Shown here in pieces: positions 28,591-38,675 of a DNA stretch of 64,000 nucleotides. Position numbers and translations under genes: made by a program. The DNA is from an uncultured Alistipes sp. (GTDB taxonomy: Bacteria > Bacteroidota > Bacteroidia > Bacteroidales > Rikenellaceae): contig CAMWTS010000001.1 of the NCBI GenBank assembly GCA_947177225.1, positions 110,507-174,506 of the forward strand. The letters are read 5' to 3'. Under the pieces are notes generated by a model that saw only the letters and a list, made by a program, of their open reading frames with translations, was not told the DNA's origin and ran no database searches. Positions within the stretch are counted from its first letter, which is position 1. Each line of letters starts with the position of its first letter.

Positions 28591-30309
28591 TCAGCTGAAC
28601 CAGTAAAGCTGGCCGAGCGAAAACTCCTTGGCCGGTTTTACATATGCCCTAACGCCGTCGACCATAACATCGAACGTCTCGGGATTGACATCGATCTGCG
28701 GCATGCCGTTGTTGCGCACCATATTGAACTTGGTGAGCTGACGCGTGCGGCGCACCGGCAGCACCTGACGCTCCAAACCGAGCCGCTCCTTCACACCTGC
28801 CTGGTGTGCGGCATGCGATACGAACGATACGCCGGTCGACTGCAATGCGCGGCCGAACGCGCCGAACATCGGACGATAGTAACATGGCTGAGGAGTCATG
28901 AGCGAAGCATTAGGATCGCCCATATTCGACCAGTTTATGATACCGCCCTTGATAACCATCTTCGGCTTGGCGCCGAAGAACTGCGGCTCCCACAGCACCA
29001 GATCGGCGATCTTGCCCTTTTCGATCGAACCGAGATAGTCGGACACACCGTATGTGATGGCCGGATTGATCGTTATCTTGGCCAAATAGCGCAATACGCG
29101 GAAATTATCGTTGCTGTCGCTGTCTTCTGCAAGTTTGCCGCAAGCGTTCTTCATGAACGATGCCATCTGGAACGTACGCATGAACGATTCGCCTATACGA
29201 CCCATGGCCTGCGAATCCGAAGATACCATCGACAGCACACCGAGGTCGTGCAGCACGTTTTCGGCAGCCTGCGTTTCGGGGCGTACACGGCTCTCGGCAA
29301 ACGCCACGTCCGACGGGATCTTGGGATTGAGATTGTGGCAGACCATTATCATGTCGAACAGCTCGGCCTGCGAGTTGATGCCGAACGGCAGGGTAGGATT
29401 GGTCGACGAGGGCAGAACATACGACATCGACGCCACCTTCAACAGGTCGGGAGCATGACCTCCGCCGGCACCCTCGGTGTGGTAGGTGTGTATGGTTCGA
29501 CCGTCCATGGCCGCTATCGTATCCTCCACATAACCGCCCTCATTGAGCGTATCGGTGTGTATGGCCACCTGCACATCGTAACGGTCGGCCACGCCCAGCG
29601 CCGCACGAATGGCGGCAGGCGTAGAGCCCCAGTCTTCGTGAATCTTCAAACCGCACGCACCGGCCTCGATCTGCTCTTCGAGAGGCTGGTCGAGCGAGCA
29701 GTTGCCCTTGCCCAACAGGCCGACATTGACCGGAATGCCCTCGAACGACTGCAATATGTGTTCGATGTTCCATCTGCCGGAGGTGATAGTGGTGCCGTTA
29801 CTGCCGTCGGTCGGACCTATACCGCCTCCGAAGACAGTTGTTATACCATTGCTCAGACAAGCGTAGGCCTGCTGAGGCGCAATCATATGCACGTGACCGT
29901 CGATACCGGCAGCCGTCAATATCAGATGTTCGCCCGATATGGCATCGGTAGCCGTACTCGTCACCAGATCGGGGTGTACGCCGTGCATCACATTGGGATT
30001 GCCTGCTTTGCCGATACCGGCGATTTTGCCGTCCTTCACTCCGACATCGGCCTTTACCACACCCAGTATTGGATCTATTACCGTAACATTCGTAATCACC
30101 AGATCGAGCGAACCCTCCTTCGAGGTCATCGTATTGGCCAGACCCATACCGTCGCGTATGGTTTTGCCGCCGCCATACACGACCTCGTCGCCATACTCGC
30201 GCAAATCTTTCTCGATCTCCACATAAAGATCGGTATCGCCCAGACGTATCTTGTCGCCGACAGTCGGACCGAACAGGTTATTATATTCCTGACGTGAAAT
30301 TGTTGCCAT
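28591..30309 (-). CDS. ureC: Urease subunit alpha
   Basis: [46 protein letters not shown]. Confidence 0.98.
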   Translation of the reverse strand: MATISRQEYNNLFGPTVGDKIRLGDTDLYVEIEKDLREYGDEVVYGGGKTIRDGMGLANTMTSKEGSLDLVITNVTVIDPILGVVKADVGVKDGKIAGIGKAGNPNVMHGVHPDLVTSTATDAISGEHLILTAAGIDGHVHMIAPQQAYACLSNGITTVFGGGIGPTDGSNGTTITSGRWNIEHILQSFEGIPVNVGLLGKGNCSLDQPLEEQIEAGACGLKIHEDWGSTPAAIRAALGVADRYDVQVAIHTDTLNEGGYVEDTIAAMDGRTIHTYHTEGAGGGHAPDLLKVASMSYVLPSSTNPTLPFGINSQAELFDMIMVCHNLNPKIPSDVAFAESRVRPETQAAENVLHDLGVLSMVSSDSQAMGRIGESFMRTFQMASFMKNACGKLAEDSDSNDNFRVLRYLAKITINPAITYGVSDYLGSIEKGKIADLVLWEPQFFGAKPKMVIKGGIINWSNMGDPNASLMTPQPCYYRPMFGAFGRALQSTGVSFVSHAAHQAGVKERLGLERQVLPVRRTRQLTKFNMVRNNGMPQIDVNPETFDVMVDGVRAYVKPAKEFSLGQLYWFS

Positions 30310-30315
30310 ATCGCT

Positions 30316-30864
30316 CTATTTTTTAACGTTATCACTTTTCTTTGATGAAGCGGCGGCAGGTGCGGCAGGCTTGCCCGACGACAGCTTCGCACTCTTGAAT
30401 CCAGCCTCGGCCATACGGTGCATGGCGCGTATACGCGCCGGGTAGTAGGCCGGAGCATCTTCATCGCCAGTATATCCCATCACCAGTCCGTTGAAGCCCA
30501 TTATGCGACGTTTGCCGGAGTATGTCACCAGCTCGACATCTTTCTGATCGCCCGGCTCGAAACGAATGGCTGTCGTCGACGGAATATTGAGATGACAGCC
30601 GAATGCCGCTTCGCGGTCGAATTCCAGATAGCGGTTCACTTCGAAGAAATGGAAGTGAGAACCGACCTGTATGGGACGATCGCCCGTATTGCGAACGGTA
30701 ACTTTTACCGTCCGGCGTCCTACGTTGTAATCGATCGGATCGCTTTTCAGCACGACACCGCCGACCACGGTTTTCGTTTGAGGCTTGAATCCAGGCTTAT
30801 TCGGATATAGACTCTTACTCTGAGGCTGCGTTTTGGCAGCCACAGCCTTATTATCTGTTTTCAT
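30316..30864 (-). CDS. ureB: Urease subunit beta, extended at N- and C-termini
   Basis: [48 protein letters not shown]; low-complexity K/A/S tail. Confidence 0.96.
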   Translation of the reverse strand: MKTDNKAVAAKTQPQSKSLYPNKPGFKPQTKTVVGGVVLKSDPIDYNVGRRTVKVTVRNTGDRPIQVGSHFHFFEVNRYLEFDREAAFGCHLNIPSTTAIRFEPGDQKDVELVTYSGKRRIMGFNGLVMGYTGDEDAPAYYPARIRAMHRMAEAGFKSAKLSSGKPAAPAAASSKKSDNVKK

Positions 30865-30957
30865 TACAATTCGAAATTAAATACATTATTATATGACCGT
30901 CATGGCAATCGCAGTCGCCGGCATCGCCGATCGCGACGATCTGCCAAGACCGTTAAA

Positions 30958-31260
30958 CTATTTGATCGGGTGATGTATGCTGACAAGGCGCGAACCGTCG
31001 GTAAACACCGCCTCGACCTGCAAAAGATCGATCATGTCGGCCACGCCCTCCATAACATCGCTCCTTTTCAATACGCTCGCTGCGCCCTTCATAACCTCCT
31101 CTACGGTCTTGCCCTCGCGAGCACCCTCCAACGCAGTCGAAGTAATATAGGCGACAGCCTCCGGGTAATTGAGCTTCAAACCCTTTTTCATGCGTCTCTC
31201 GGCAATAATGCCCAAAGAAAGCAACATCAATTTGTCGATCTCTCTCGGTGTCAAATGCAT
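30958..31260 (-). CDS. ureA: Urease subunit gamma
   Basis: [40 protein letters not shown]. Confidence 0.97.
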   Translation of the reverse strand: MHLTPREIDKLMLLSLGIIAERRMKKGLKLNYPEAVAYITSTALEGAREGKTVEEVMKGAASVLKRSDVMEGVADMIDLLQVEAVFTDGSRLVSIHHPIK

Positions 31261-31441
31261 AATATTATCTTATTTTACGGTTAAATTGATTTTTCGCTAT
31301 CAGGAACCGTCGCACACACTGCACGACGATCTCGAATCGTTTCACTCAACGGAACAAAGAATATGCCACACGTCAGTAACATATAGATACATGGCACCAT
31401 ATTTGGACTTTGCCTGCCCGAATCCAAAACAATTTCTATCT

Positions 31442-31813
31442 ATGATTAAAGCAATGTTGATCGCCGGCATGGGCGGATTTATCGGCACATGTCTGCGTTT
31501 TCTTACCGGAAAACTATGCCATGCCATATGTATATCGGCCTTTCCGTGGGGCACATTCACAGTCAACGTTATAGGCAGTTTTCTGATCGGCATATTCTTC
31601 GGTCTGGCCGAGAAGGGCAATCTGATTTCGTCGTCGATGAATCTGTTTCTGATAACCGGATTTTGCGGCGGCTTCACCACATTTTCATCAATGGCCGATG
31701 ATATGTACCTGCTGCTGCAACAGCGTCATTGGGGCTATTTCGGGCTATACGTATCATTGAGCTTCGCACTGGGACTGGTGCTGGTATGGCTCGGACGGTC
31801 GCTTGTAAAATAG
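31442..31813 (+). CDS. crcB: Fluoride efflux channel CrcB/Fluc
   Basis: GGFIGTCLRFLTGKL, GTFTVNVIGSFLIGIFFGL, GFCGGFTTFSS. Confidence 0.95.
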   Translation: MIKAMLIAGMGGFIGTCLRFLTGKLCHAICISAFPWGTFTVNVIGSFLIGIFFGLAEKGNLISSSMNLFLITGFCGGFTTFSSMADDMYLLLQQRHWGYFGLYVSLSFALGLVLVWLGRSLVK

Positions 31814-31832
31814 CCAATCCTCAAAATAGAAA

Positions 31833-31860
31833 CAGCGGCTGCCTTACCGGCAGCCGCTGC
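31833..31860. terminator. Bidirectional intrinsic terminator
   Basis: CAGCGGCTGCC-ttacc-GGCAGCCGCTG between convergent genes. Confidence 0.8.
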
Positions 31861-31862
31861 TG

Positions 31863-32846
31863 TTATCTATTTTCGGTCAAAAACGACATCGTGTCCACTC
31901 CGTCGGCATAATCGCTAAGAGCGGGATATTGTGCTCTTCCTGGCGGTACCCGCCGTGGGTGCGGCACGACGTTCGACACGACACACTGCAAATCTTCGTC
32001 GTGTTCGGCAAGCCACTGCTCCACATGCGCCAGATCATCGTAACGGGTATACGACACGCAACTCAGCACAGACGAGAACGCCGGCTGTTCGATGCACAGA
32101 AACGCACCGCAATCGACGAAATCGCGCCGTTGCATCGTCAGCATCGCGCGGGCGGCCACACAGTTTTTATGGCGTTTGCTGCTACCGCTCGTCACAGCGA
32201 GAGCATTAAGCCTGAAATCGCGCGGCACGAACAGCATCGACACATTGCGGCAACCAAGTCCTGAATATGATGTTATGTCCTCTGCGATTCCATGCAACTC
32301 CTCCGCGCTCTCCTCGCCCGACAGAACCGCCACCGAGTGACGGCTGCCTCGCAAAAGCGATTTCACACCGGCGAAATGCGAACGGAAATATCGGTTGGCA
32401 TCGTCACCGCCGGTAGCGATCGCCATGTCGTAGCGTGCATCGGGATCGTATTCGAATATCGGAATCGCCGGCTCTATATCTCGCAGCAAAGCTACTGCAT
32501 AGTCCATCATCACCCGATCCTTGCTCGACGGTTTGATATGACATTCATTACCGCTCGCCACCACGCACAACAGATCGAAAAATCCGACCAAAGGGATATT
32601 GCCGGCCATTATGACCGCCACACGCCGAGGCTGTGTCACGGGAGTATAATCGGCCAGCCATGCCGCCAGCTTGTCGCGATCGAGCATCTCGGTGCGTATG
32701 GCATCGACCGCACGGCACAAATCGCGCTCGGTAAACCAGCCGTTTGCCTCAATGGCCATGGCCATGCAACGCTGCGAATCCGAATCGCGGCCGAATAGTC
32801 GCAATCGCTCGCCCAAGGCGGAGAATATGTCTATTACAGGCATCAT
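31863..32846 (-). CDS. Acyl-CoA reductase (LuxC-like)
   Basis: VAVIMAGNIPLVGFFDLLCVVASGNECHIKPSSKD; SYSGLGCRNVSMLFVP. Confidence 0.8.
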   Translation of the reverse strand: MMPVIDIFSALGERLRLFGRDSDSQRCMAMAIEANGWFTERDLCRAVDAIRTEMLDRDKLAAWLADYTPVTQPRRVAVIMAGNIPLVGFFDLLCVVASGNECHIKPSSKDRVMMDYAVALLRDIEPAIPIFEYDPDARYDMAIATGGDDANRYFRSHFAGVKSLLRGSRHSVAVLSGEESAEELHGIAEDITSYSGLGCRNVSMLFVPRDFRLNALAVTSGSSKRHKNCVAARAMLTMQRRDFVDCGAFLCIEQPAFSSVLSCVSYTRYDDLAHVEQWLAEHDEDLQCVVSNVVPHPRRVPPGRAQYPALSDYADGVDTMSFLTENR

Positions 32847-32849
32847 CGG

Positions 32850-33344
32850 CTATAATATTTTCATGGCTATGACGGCACACGCCTCTGCATCGGCCAAGGC
32901 ATGATGGTGATTATCGAGCACATAACCGCACGCCTCGGAGACGGTATGGAGCTGATGGTTGGGCAGCGACCGTCCGAACACCCGACGCGAAGCACGGCAC
33001 GTGCAGTGAAACTCATAGTTGGGATACGGCATTTCGTACAGTTCGTGTACCGCACGCAAACACCCTTCATCGAAAGGAGAGTTGTGCGCCACCAGCGGCA
33101 GACCGCCTATGTAAGGCTGTATCTCACGCCACACCTGCGGAAAATCGGGAGCGGAATCGGTGTCGCGGCACGTCATGCCGTGCACGGCCGTACAAAACGA
33201 AGAGTAATAGTTTGGGGCGGGGCGTATAAGCCGATAGATCGAATCGACGATGCGACCGTCGCGCACGACGACTATACCCACCGAGCATACACTCGATCGT
33301 TTGCCATTGGCCGTTTCAAAATCTATCGCTGCAAAATCACGCAT
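32850..33344 (-). CDS. DnaQ-like 3'-5' exonuclease (DEDD)
   Basis: FAAIDFETANGKRSSVCSVGIVVV, VAHNSPFDEGCL, HHALADAEACAVIAMKIL. Confidence 0.92.
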   Translation of the reverse strand: MRDFAAIDFETANGKRSSVCSVGIVVVRDGRIVDSIYRLIRPAPNYYSSFCTAVHGMTCRDTDSAPDFPQVWREIQPYIGGLPLVAHNSPFDEGCLRAVHELYEMPYPNYEFHCTCRASRRVFGRSLPNHQLHTVSEACGYVLDNHHHALADAEACAVIAMKIL

Positions 33345-33379
33345 ACTTCACCCGCTAAAATCGAGGTGTAAAGATACTA

Positions 33380-33420
33380 AAATATCGGGAGCGGACAACA
33401 AATCCGCTCCCGATATTTTT
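33380..33420 (-). terminator. Intrinsic terminator
   Basis: AATATCGGGAGCGGA-caacaaa-TCCGCTCCCGATATT. Confidence 0.8.
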
Positions 33421-33437
33421 CGTCCGTTGCCGGAGAA

Positions 33438-33932
33438 TCACTCCGCATCGTAGTCATACATGGCAGTACCCGTATATGTCAACGGGTATTTGCCGCACGT
33501 CATCGACAATGTCATGCGTCCGTTCTCTATCTTGCCGCGCAGGCCTGTAATGGTATAAGCGGGGAACTCACCGCCCATGGCCAAAGGCACTATGCCTTCG
33601 CCCTCAATCTCGATGGCTCCGCCCTCATACGAGAAGTCGACACCGGGAATGGTCATATCCAGCTTTACGGGCATGGCCTCGGCGAACTGCACGCGATACA
33701 TGTATATGTCCATCGTAAGCGGCACGTCATCGATGTTCATCTCGTATCTCAGCTCTACGTCCTGCTGACGGAAAAAAGTACCGTCGGTCTGGTCTACCGA
33801 CAACTCTCCCGAAAAAGTATTGTCGACCGGTATAAGTATGTAGTCGTTATCCGATTTGTCGCAAGCGACAGCCAAAGATATCGCACAAGCGACACACATC
33901 ATCATTTTAATCAACTTCATAGAAATAATCAA
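33438..33932 (-). CDS. Hypothetical lipoprotein (calycin-like beta protein)
   Basis: MKLIKMMMCVACAISLAVAC lipobox, beta-rich remainder. Confidence 0.6.
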   Translation of the reverse strand: MIISMKLIKMMMCVACAISLAVACDKSDNDYILIPVDNTFSGELSVDQTDGTFFRQQDVELRYEMNIDDVPLTMDIYMYRVQFAEAMPVKLDMTIPGVDFSYEGGAIEIEGEGIVPLAMGGEFPAYTITGLRGKIENGRMTLSMTCGKYPLTYTGTAMYDYDAE

Positions 33933-33933
33933 T

Positions 33934-36174
33934 TTATATGTTTACACTCAATTTGACTCCGAAGCTGGCGGGACGTCCCTTGCTGAAAAACGACCGCGAC
34001 ACCGACTTGAAATAGAACGTATCGTAATCGGCATCGGTCAGATTGCGCCCCCATACCGACAGAGAAAAGCCGCCCTTATTCAGTTCGACATATGCCGACA
34101 GCAACGAATAGAAAGGTTGCCACAGGGTATTCTCCTCGTTCCAATAGATGCGTCCCACGCCCCGCAGTTGCGCACCCACGACTATACGGTCCAGCATGCG
34201 GCAGCCGAGATTCCATACATAGGTCGCGCCAACGGCCAACGTATTTCCGGGGGCATAAGGAAGTATGTTGCCATCGTAGGAATTCAAACCGTCGTCGTAC
34301 TCGGTAAAGCGGGCGCATGTATAACCGTAATCTGCCGTCAGCGACAAATCTCCGACCCGATACTCGGCCGACAACTCGGCACCCATACTGCGCGCACGGC
34401 CGGCATTCGACATCATACGTCCGGTATTGTTGCCGTCGGGCAGTACCGTCACCTGCTGATTGCGGCACTCGATCAAAAAAGCAGCCGCATCGACGCGCCA
34501 GTGCTCGCCCAGACGCAGATGCGCACCCAGTTCGAAGTTCCAACTCGTTTCGGGCTTATATCTCGTAGCCGTCGCCGAGTCGTAGCTCGCATCGCCCACA
34601 CCGGGAAGATATACGCCCAGATCGCCCATCATATCGTTCATCATTCTCACCTGCAATATGTCGGAGAATATCTGGGTATTGAATCCGCCGGCCTTGTATC
34701 CTCGCGTGACAGTGGCATACAGATCGCCGCAACGCATCGAATATCGTGCCGAGAGCTTTGGCAGCACCTCGAAAAAAGACTGAGTCTCACGCCCTGCGAA
34801 ACGAGTGTGCAGAGTCTTGAAATCGGTCATGGTCATATCGAACATGTAGCGTATGTCGCTGTGGGAATCGTATCGCATGGCGGTGTATTCGCAGTCGAAT
34901 CTTATGCCGGCCGTAAGCGTCCACCGTCCCAGCGAGACATTGGATTCGTGATACAGCGCCGCACCGTATACCGGTATGCGGAAATCGCTTGCAATAAGAA
35001 AGTCGTCGCCGGCGATAGAGATGGAGTAGTCGGGAAACTGGGTGTGTATGCCGGCATTTGCATTTGCAAGGATCAGATCCTCTATGCCGTCGCGCTTGAA
35101 TGTAACGGGCGACGACATGTCCAGCCACTTGCCGAACAGAAACACGCCCGACAGCCATTGCCAACGCGATTTTTCGTCGGCATTGCGCAGGACTATATCC
35201 TGCGTAAAGACATGCTCTCTCTGGCTCTGCACCAGGGTGAAGAACGAACGCGGTGTGAAGTCCTGATCCAAAGTCATGCGATCGTCGAGATACTGATAGC
35301 TCGTCACACTCGACAGATTCACCCTCTCTCCGCGATGTTTCACCACCACACCCTCACAGATATTCATTCGTCGATAACCGCACGGATCGTTATAGTCGAT
35401 AGGGGAGTATGCACCCGTCGCATCGTCATACAGACGATAGGCATAGCCGCCCTCGTCGGTAAAGCCCACAGACAGCGTATTGTCGATGCTCCAACCGGTG
35501 ACGGGCAGCCACTGCAAACGAACTCGTACACCGCCGTTATCGCCCCAGTCACACTTTTCGCCGTCGTACCGGTTGGTGAAAAAGCCGTCGCTATGAGAGT
35601 ACGATGCCGCAACCGAATAGCCGAACCGCTCGCCCGCCGAACCGTAATATGCCGCACGGGCTGCATATGAGGTGGCCGACGAGTACTCCATCGACAAACG
35701 CGCACCCTGCCACATAAGCGGCGACAGGGTGGATATGTTCATCACGCCTCCGCTTGTATTGCGGCCGTAGAGCGTACCCTGAGGACCGCGCAGCAGATCG
35801 ATCTTGCGTATGTCGTAGAAGTCGAAGTCATAAGCGTTTTTGTTCATCAACGGCACATCATCGACATTTACACCCACCACCGGCTGATCGATGCGCGAAC
35901 CGAATCCGCGCACATAGATCGATGAAGTCATCTTGGAACCGTAGGAGGGTTGATAAAAATTGGGAGCCACAGCCGATATATCCTTAATCGACTCAACGCC
36001 CTCGCGCATCAGACGATACATGCCCAGCTCAGTCGACGAGACGGGCTGTCGCCGAAGATCGTCGCGGTGTTTCAACGATGCAGTCACCTCCACCTGTTCT
36101 ATGTGATAGAGGGTATCGGCCTGCTCGGCAGGCTCGCTCGCCATGAGCGACAATGCAGCCAAAAGAGTTTTCAC
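33934..36174 (-). CDS. TonB-dependent receptor
   Basis: VEVTASLKHRDDLRRQPVSSTELG plug box, SSIYVRGFGSRIDQPVVGVNVDDVPL; probable GTG start at 36174. Confidence 0.92.
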   Translation of the reverse strand: MKTLLAALSLMASEPAEQADTLYHIEQVEVTASLKHRDDLRRQPVSSTELGMYRLMREGVESIKDISAVAPNFYQPSYGSKMTSSIYVRGFGSRIDQPVVGVNVDDVPLMNKNAYDFDFYDIRKIDLLRGPQGTLYGRNTSGGVMNISTLSPLMWQGARLSMEYSSATSYAARAAYYGSAGERFGYSVAASYSHSDGFFTNRYDGEKCDWGDNGGVRVRLQWLPVTGWSIDNTLSVGFTDEGGYAYRLYDDATGAYSPIDYNDPCGYRRMNICEGVVVKHRGERVNLSSVTSYQYLDDRMTLDQDFTPRSFFTLVQSQREHVFTQDIVLRNADEKSRWQWLSGVFLFGKWLDMSSPVTFKRDGIEDLILANANAGIHTQFPDYSISIAGDDFLIASDFRIPVYGAALYHESNVSLGRWTLTAGIRFDCEYTAMRYDSHSDIRYMFDMTMTDFKTLHTRFAGRETQSFFEVLPKLSARYSMRCGDLYATVTRGYKAGGFNTQIFSDILQVRMMNDMMGDLGVYLPGVGDASYDSATATRYKPETSWNFELGAHLRLGEHWRVDAAAFLIECRNQQVTVLPDGNNTGRMMSNAGRARSMGAELSAEYRVGDLSLTADYGYTCARFTEYDDGLNSYDGNILPYAPGNTLAVGATYVWNLGCRMLDRIVVGAQLRGVGRIYWNEENTLWQPFYSLLSAYVELNKGGFSLSVWGRNLTDADYDTFYFKSVSRSFFSKGRPASFGVKLSVNI

Positions 36175-36275
36175 GCAGCAAAAGTAGGGTATTTGCCACA
36201 ACCGATCAGCCCTCATTTGTAATAGTTTTACGCGATGCGCATGCGCATCTTCGGCCACACGCTGCCATATAAACG

Positions 36276-36306
36276 ATCGAAGTCGACATTATATGCCGAC
36301 TTCGAT
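36276..36306 (-). terminator. Hairpin downstream of the small basic ORF
   Basis: ATCGAAGTCG-acattatatgc-CGACTTCGAT. Confidence 0.5.
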
Positions 36307-36336
36307 GCCTGATCCTAATCGATAAATCGCAGTCGA

Positions 36337-36528
36337 TTATCGATTGCCCGACTTCTTGGTGTACTGATTGTGTCCCTCAGGATTGTTATTGTGCGATGCA
36401 CGCGATGACGACGAAGTGCCTGCCGTGGTGCTGCGGCTCGTTTTTGCCGTAGCACGCGACGAACCGGTCGTGCGCGACGACTTGTTGGTCTGCGAACGAC
36501 TCGTAGTCTTGTTGGTAGAATCTTTCAT
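36337..36528 (-). CDS. 63-aa Ser/Thr/Arg/Lys-rich, predicted disordered basic protein
   Basis: MKDSTNKTTSRSQTNKSSRTTGSSRATAKTSRSTTAGTSSSSRASHNNNPEGHNQYTKKSGNR; own downstream hairpin, no competing ORF. Confidence 0.55.
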   Translation of the reverse strand: MKDSTNKTTSRSQTNKSSRTTGSSRATAKTSRSTTAGTSSSSRASHNNNPEGHNQYTKKSGNR

Positions 36529-36768
36529 AATTCAAAAAAAGGTTTAAATTTAACAAATCGGCCGCTGTAACAACGGTTGCCCATATTAACGCAAATAGCA
36601 TACAAATCCGGGCACGATTCACTCGTATACGCCCCCATGCGACTCTTTCGGCTCTGAAATTCGGGCAGTTTGGCAGCAATTTTTTTTCACGGTTCACAAT
36701 CGGCTTATCATCGTTTCGTTCGGTACAGGCTTTGCTGATCCCGCAATGAAATACAATCGAACAATATT

Positions 36769-37986
36769 ATGGAAGAATTATACGAAGGCAGGCCTTACTG
36801 GCTTATAAAAAACAGACTTTGGGATTATCACAAACCTCTGCAAAACGACATCAAAACAAGAGTAGCCGTCATCGGAGCCGGAATAACCGGAACACTTGTT
36901 GCGCATGCTCTGTCGTGCTCCGGCATCGAATGCTGCATAATCGACAAACGCGAACCGGCATGCGGCAGCAGTTGTGCCAGTACGGCGCTTCTGCAATATG
37001 AGATCGACATGCCGCTCTACCGAATGGCGCGTATAATGCCCGAAGCAGATGCCGTCACGGCATACAGATCATGTCTGTACGCTATCGACAAGCTCGAAAC
37101 ACTGTTCAGAGAAGCCAAGATCGACGCGGGGTTCCGCCGCGTGCCGAGCATATTCTACGCCGACAATCGCAAGGGGCTTAAACTCATACGCAAAGAGTAT
37201 GAAATACGCAAACGTTACGATCTGCCGGTGGAGTTCCTCGATCGCAACGAACTGAAAAGCATCATGGGCATCGAAGGCCGCGGAGCGTTGGCCAATACCG
37301 CATCGGCACAGATCGACACGTATCGTGCGACAACCGAGCTGTTGAAGCACGATATCAAGTGCCACAATCTGCCGCTCTACACCCACACGGAGATAACGCG
37401 CTGGAACCGTCGCGACGACGGCTACACGCTGGTCACATCGGACGGGCACCGCATCGAATGCGAATACGTGGTGGTAGCGACCGGATTCGAGGCCGGGAAG
37501 TTTCTGCCCCGAAAGCTAATGCGTCTGACATCGACCTATGCCATCATATCGCAGCCCGTCGCCGAAAAATATCTGTGGAAAGAGCACTGCCTGATATGGC
37601 AGACTCGCAATCCATATCTATATATACGCACCGACAACAACAACCGCATCATAGTCGGCGGCGAGGACAACCCCTCCAACAGTGCATCGCGACGACGTTC
37701 GCGGCTGCCTCGCAAAGCCCGGACGCTGGAAAGCAAATTCAACGAGCTGTATCCCGACATACCATTCATCACGGAGATGGCATGGGCCGGCACATTCAGC
37801 TCCACACGCGACTCGCTGCCCATCATCGGCAGCTACAAAAACGATTCGCGCATGCTGTTCGCACTGGGATACGGAGGCAACGGAATAACATTCAGCATGA
37901 TCGCCGCAAGAATCATAGCCCGCCAAATCCAGGGCAATCCCGATCCGACGGCGCATGTATTCAGCCCTAATCGCCGGTCGTTGTAG
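36769..37986 (+). CDS. FAD-dependent oxidoreductase (DAO family)
   Basis: VAVIGAGITGTLVAHALSCSGIECCIIDKRE; GGEDNPSN; ALGYGGNGITFSMIAARI. Confidence 0.9.
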   Translation: MEELYEGRPYWLIKNRLWDYHKPLQNDIKTRVAVIGAGITGTLVAHALSCSGIECCIIDKREPACGSSCASTALLQYEIDMPLYRMARIMPEADAVTAYRSCLYAIDKLETLFREAKIDAGFRRVPSIFYADNRKGLKLIRKEYEIRKRYDLPVEFLDRNELKSIMGIEGRGALANTASAQIDTYRATTELLKHDIKCHNLPLYTHTEITRWNRRDDGYTLVTSDGHRIECEYVVVATGFEAGKFLPRKLMRLTSTYAIISQPVAEKYLWKEHCLIWQTRNPYLYIRTDNNNRIIVGGEDNPSNSASRRRSRLPRKARTLESKFNELYPDIPFITEMAWAGTFSSTRDSLPIIGSYKNDSRMLFALGYGGNGITFSMIAARIIARQIQGNPDPTAHVFSPNRRSL

Positions 37987-38127
37987 CCGGCCGCCGTCAG
38001 ACCGACGGCCGCAGAATATGGATTTCAAGCGCATAGGATCGTCATCGCTGATTTTTTACACGGCACAGCATATTGGAATGCGGTTTGCAAAACAATAGGG
38101 TGCCATTATAATTAAAATATAACTGAT

Positions 38128-38562
38128 ATGAAAAAATTTTTATTATTCATCGCTTGTGCCGCAACGGCTCTCGCAGCAAATGCAGCACCTCAGGAAGTGG
38201 ATTTCGACAAACTGCCTAAGAATTCGCAGGAGTTCATACAAAAGAACTTCCCCGGCGAGAAGGTGAAATCGGTAGAGATGGACCGTGAGGCATCGTGGGA
38301 CAAGTACACCGTATATTTCAACAGCGGCAACCAGGTATCGTTCGAAGGAGGTTCGGGCGACTGCTCGCAGATAATCATGAAAAACGGTGCGGTGCCCATG
38401 ACGGTTTTGCCGACCAAGGTCAAGAGCTACGTACTCGGCAAATATCCCAATCTGAAAGTTGTGTCGTGGCAGACAACTGCCGACGGCAGCAAGATAGGTC
38501 TGTCGGACAACACATGGCTCGACTTCGACAAAGACGAGAACTTCGTCAAGGCAAGCAAATAG
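38128..38562 (+). CDS. PepSY-like (DUF2874-type) periplasmic protein
   Basis: MKKFLLFIACAATALAANA signal; LPKNSQEFIQKNFPGEKVKSVEMDRE. Confidence 0.8.
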   Translation: MKKFLLFIACAATALAANAAPQEVDFDKLPKNSQEFIQKNFPGEKVKSVEMDREASWDKYTVYFNSGNQVSFEGGSGDCSQIIMKNGAVPMTVLPTKVKSYVLGKYPNLKVVSWQTTADGSKIGLSDNTWLDFDKDENFVKASK

Positions 38563-38585
38563 CATCTGCAAGACCTAATATCGAC

Positions 38586-38612
38586 GGGTCGCCTGGCAAG
38601 GGCGACCCTTTT
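38586..38612 (+). terminator. Intrinsic terminator
   Basis: GGGTCGCC-tggcaag-GGCGACCC-TTTTATTT. Confidence 0.75.
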
Positions 38613-38675
38613 ATTTGCCCGGCAGCATCGCATGGTTGTTTGTTTGCCGTAAATTCACTATCTTTACCCTCGATT

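Noticed and set aside
28591-30309. Altered UreC active site (CHNLN instead of CHHLD)
   Set aside because: The catalytic Cys and first His are retained and, to my knowledge, CHNL variants occur in other ureases; not a sign of inactivity.
31261-31441. Fluoride riboswitch upstream of crcB
   Set aside because: The leader does not show the crcB-motif core that I could recognise.
36317-36345. AATCGATA...TATCGATT inverted repeat
   Set aside because: Overlaps the 3' end of the small basic ORF, is AT-rich and short; not distinguishable from chance.
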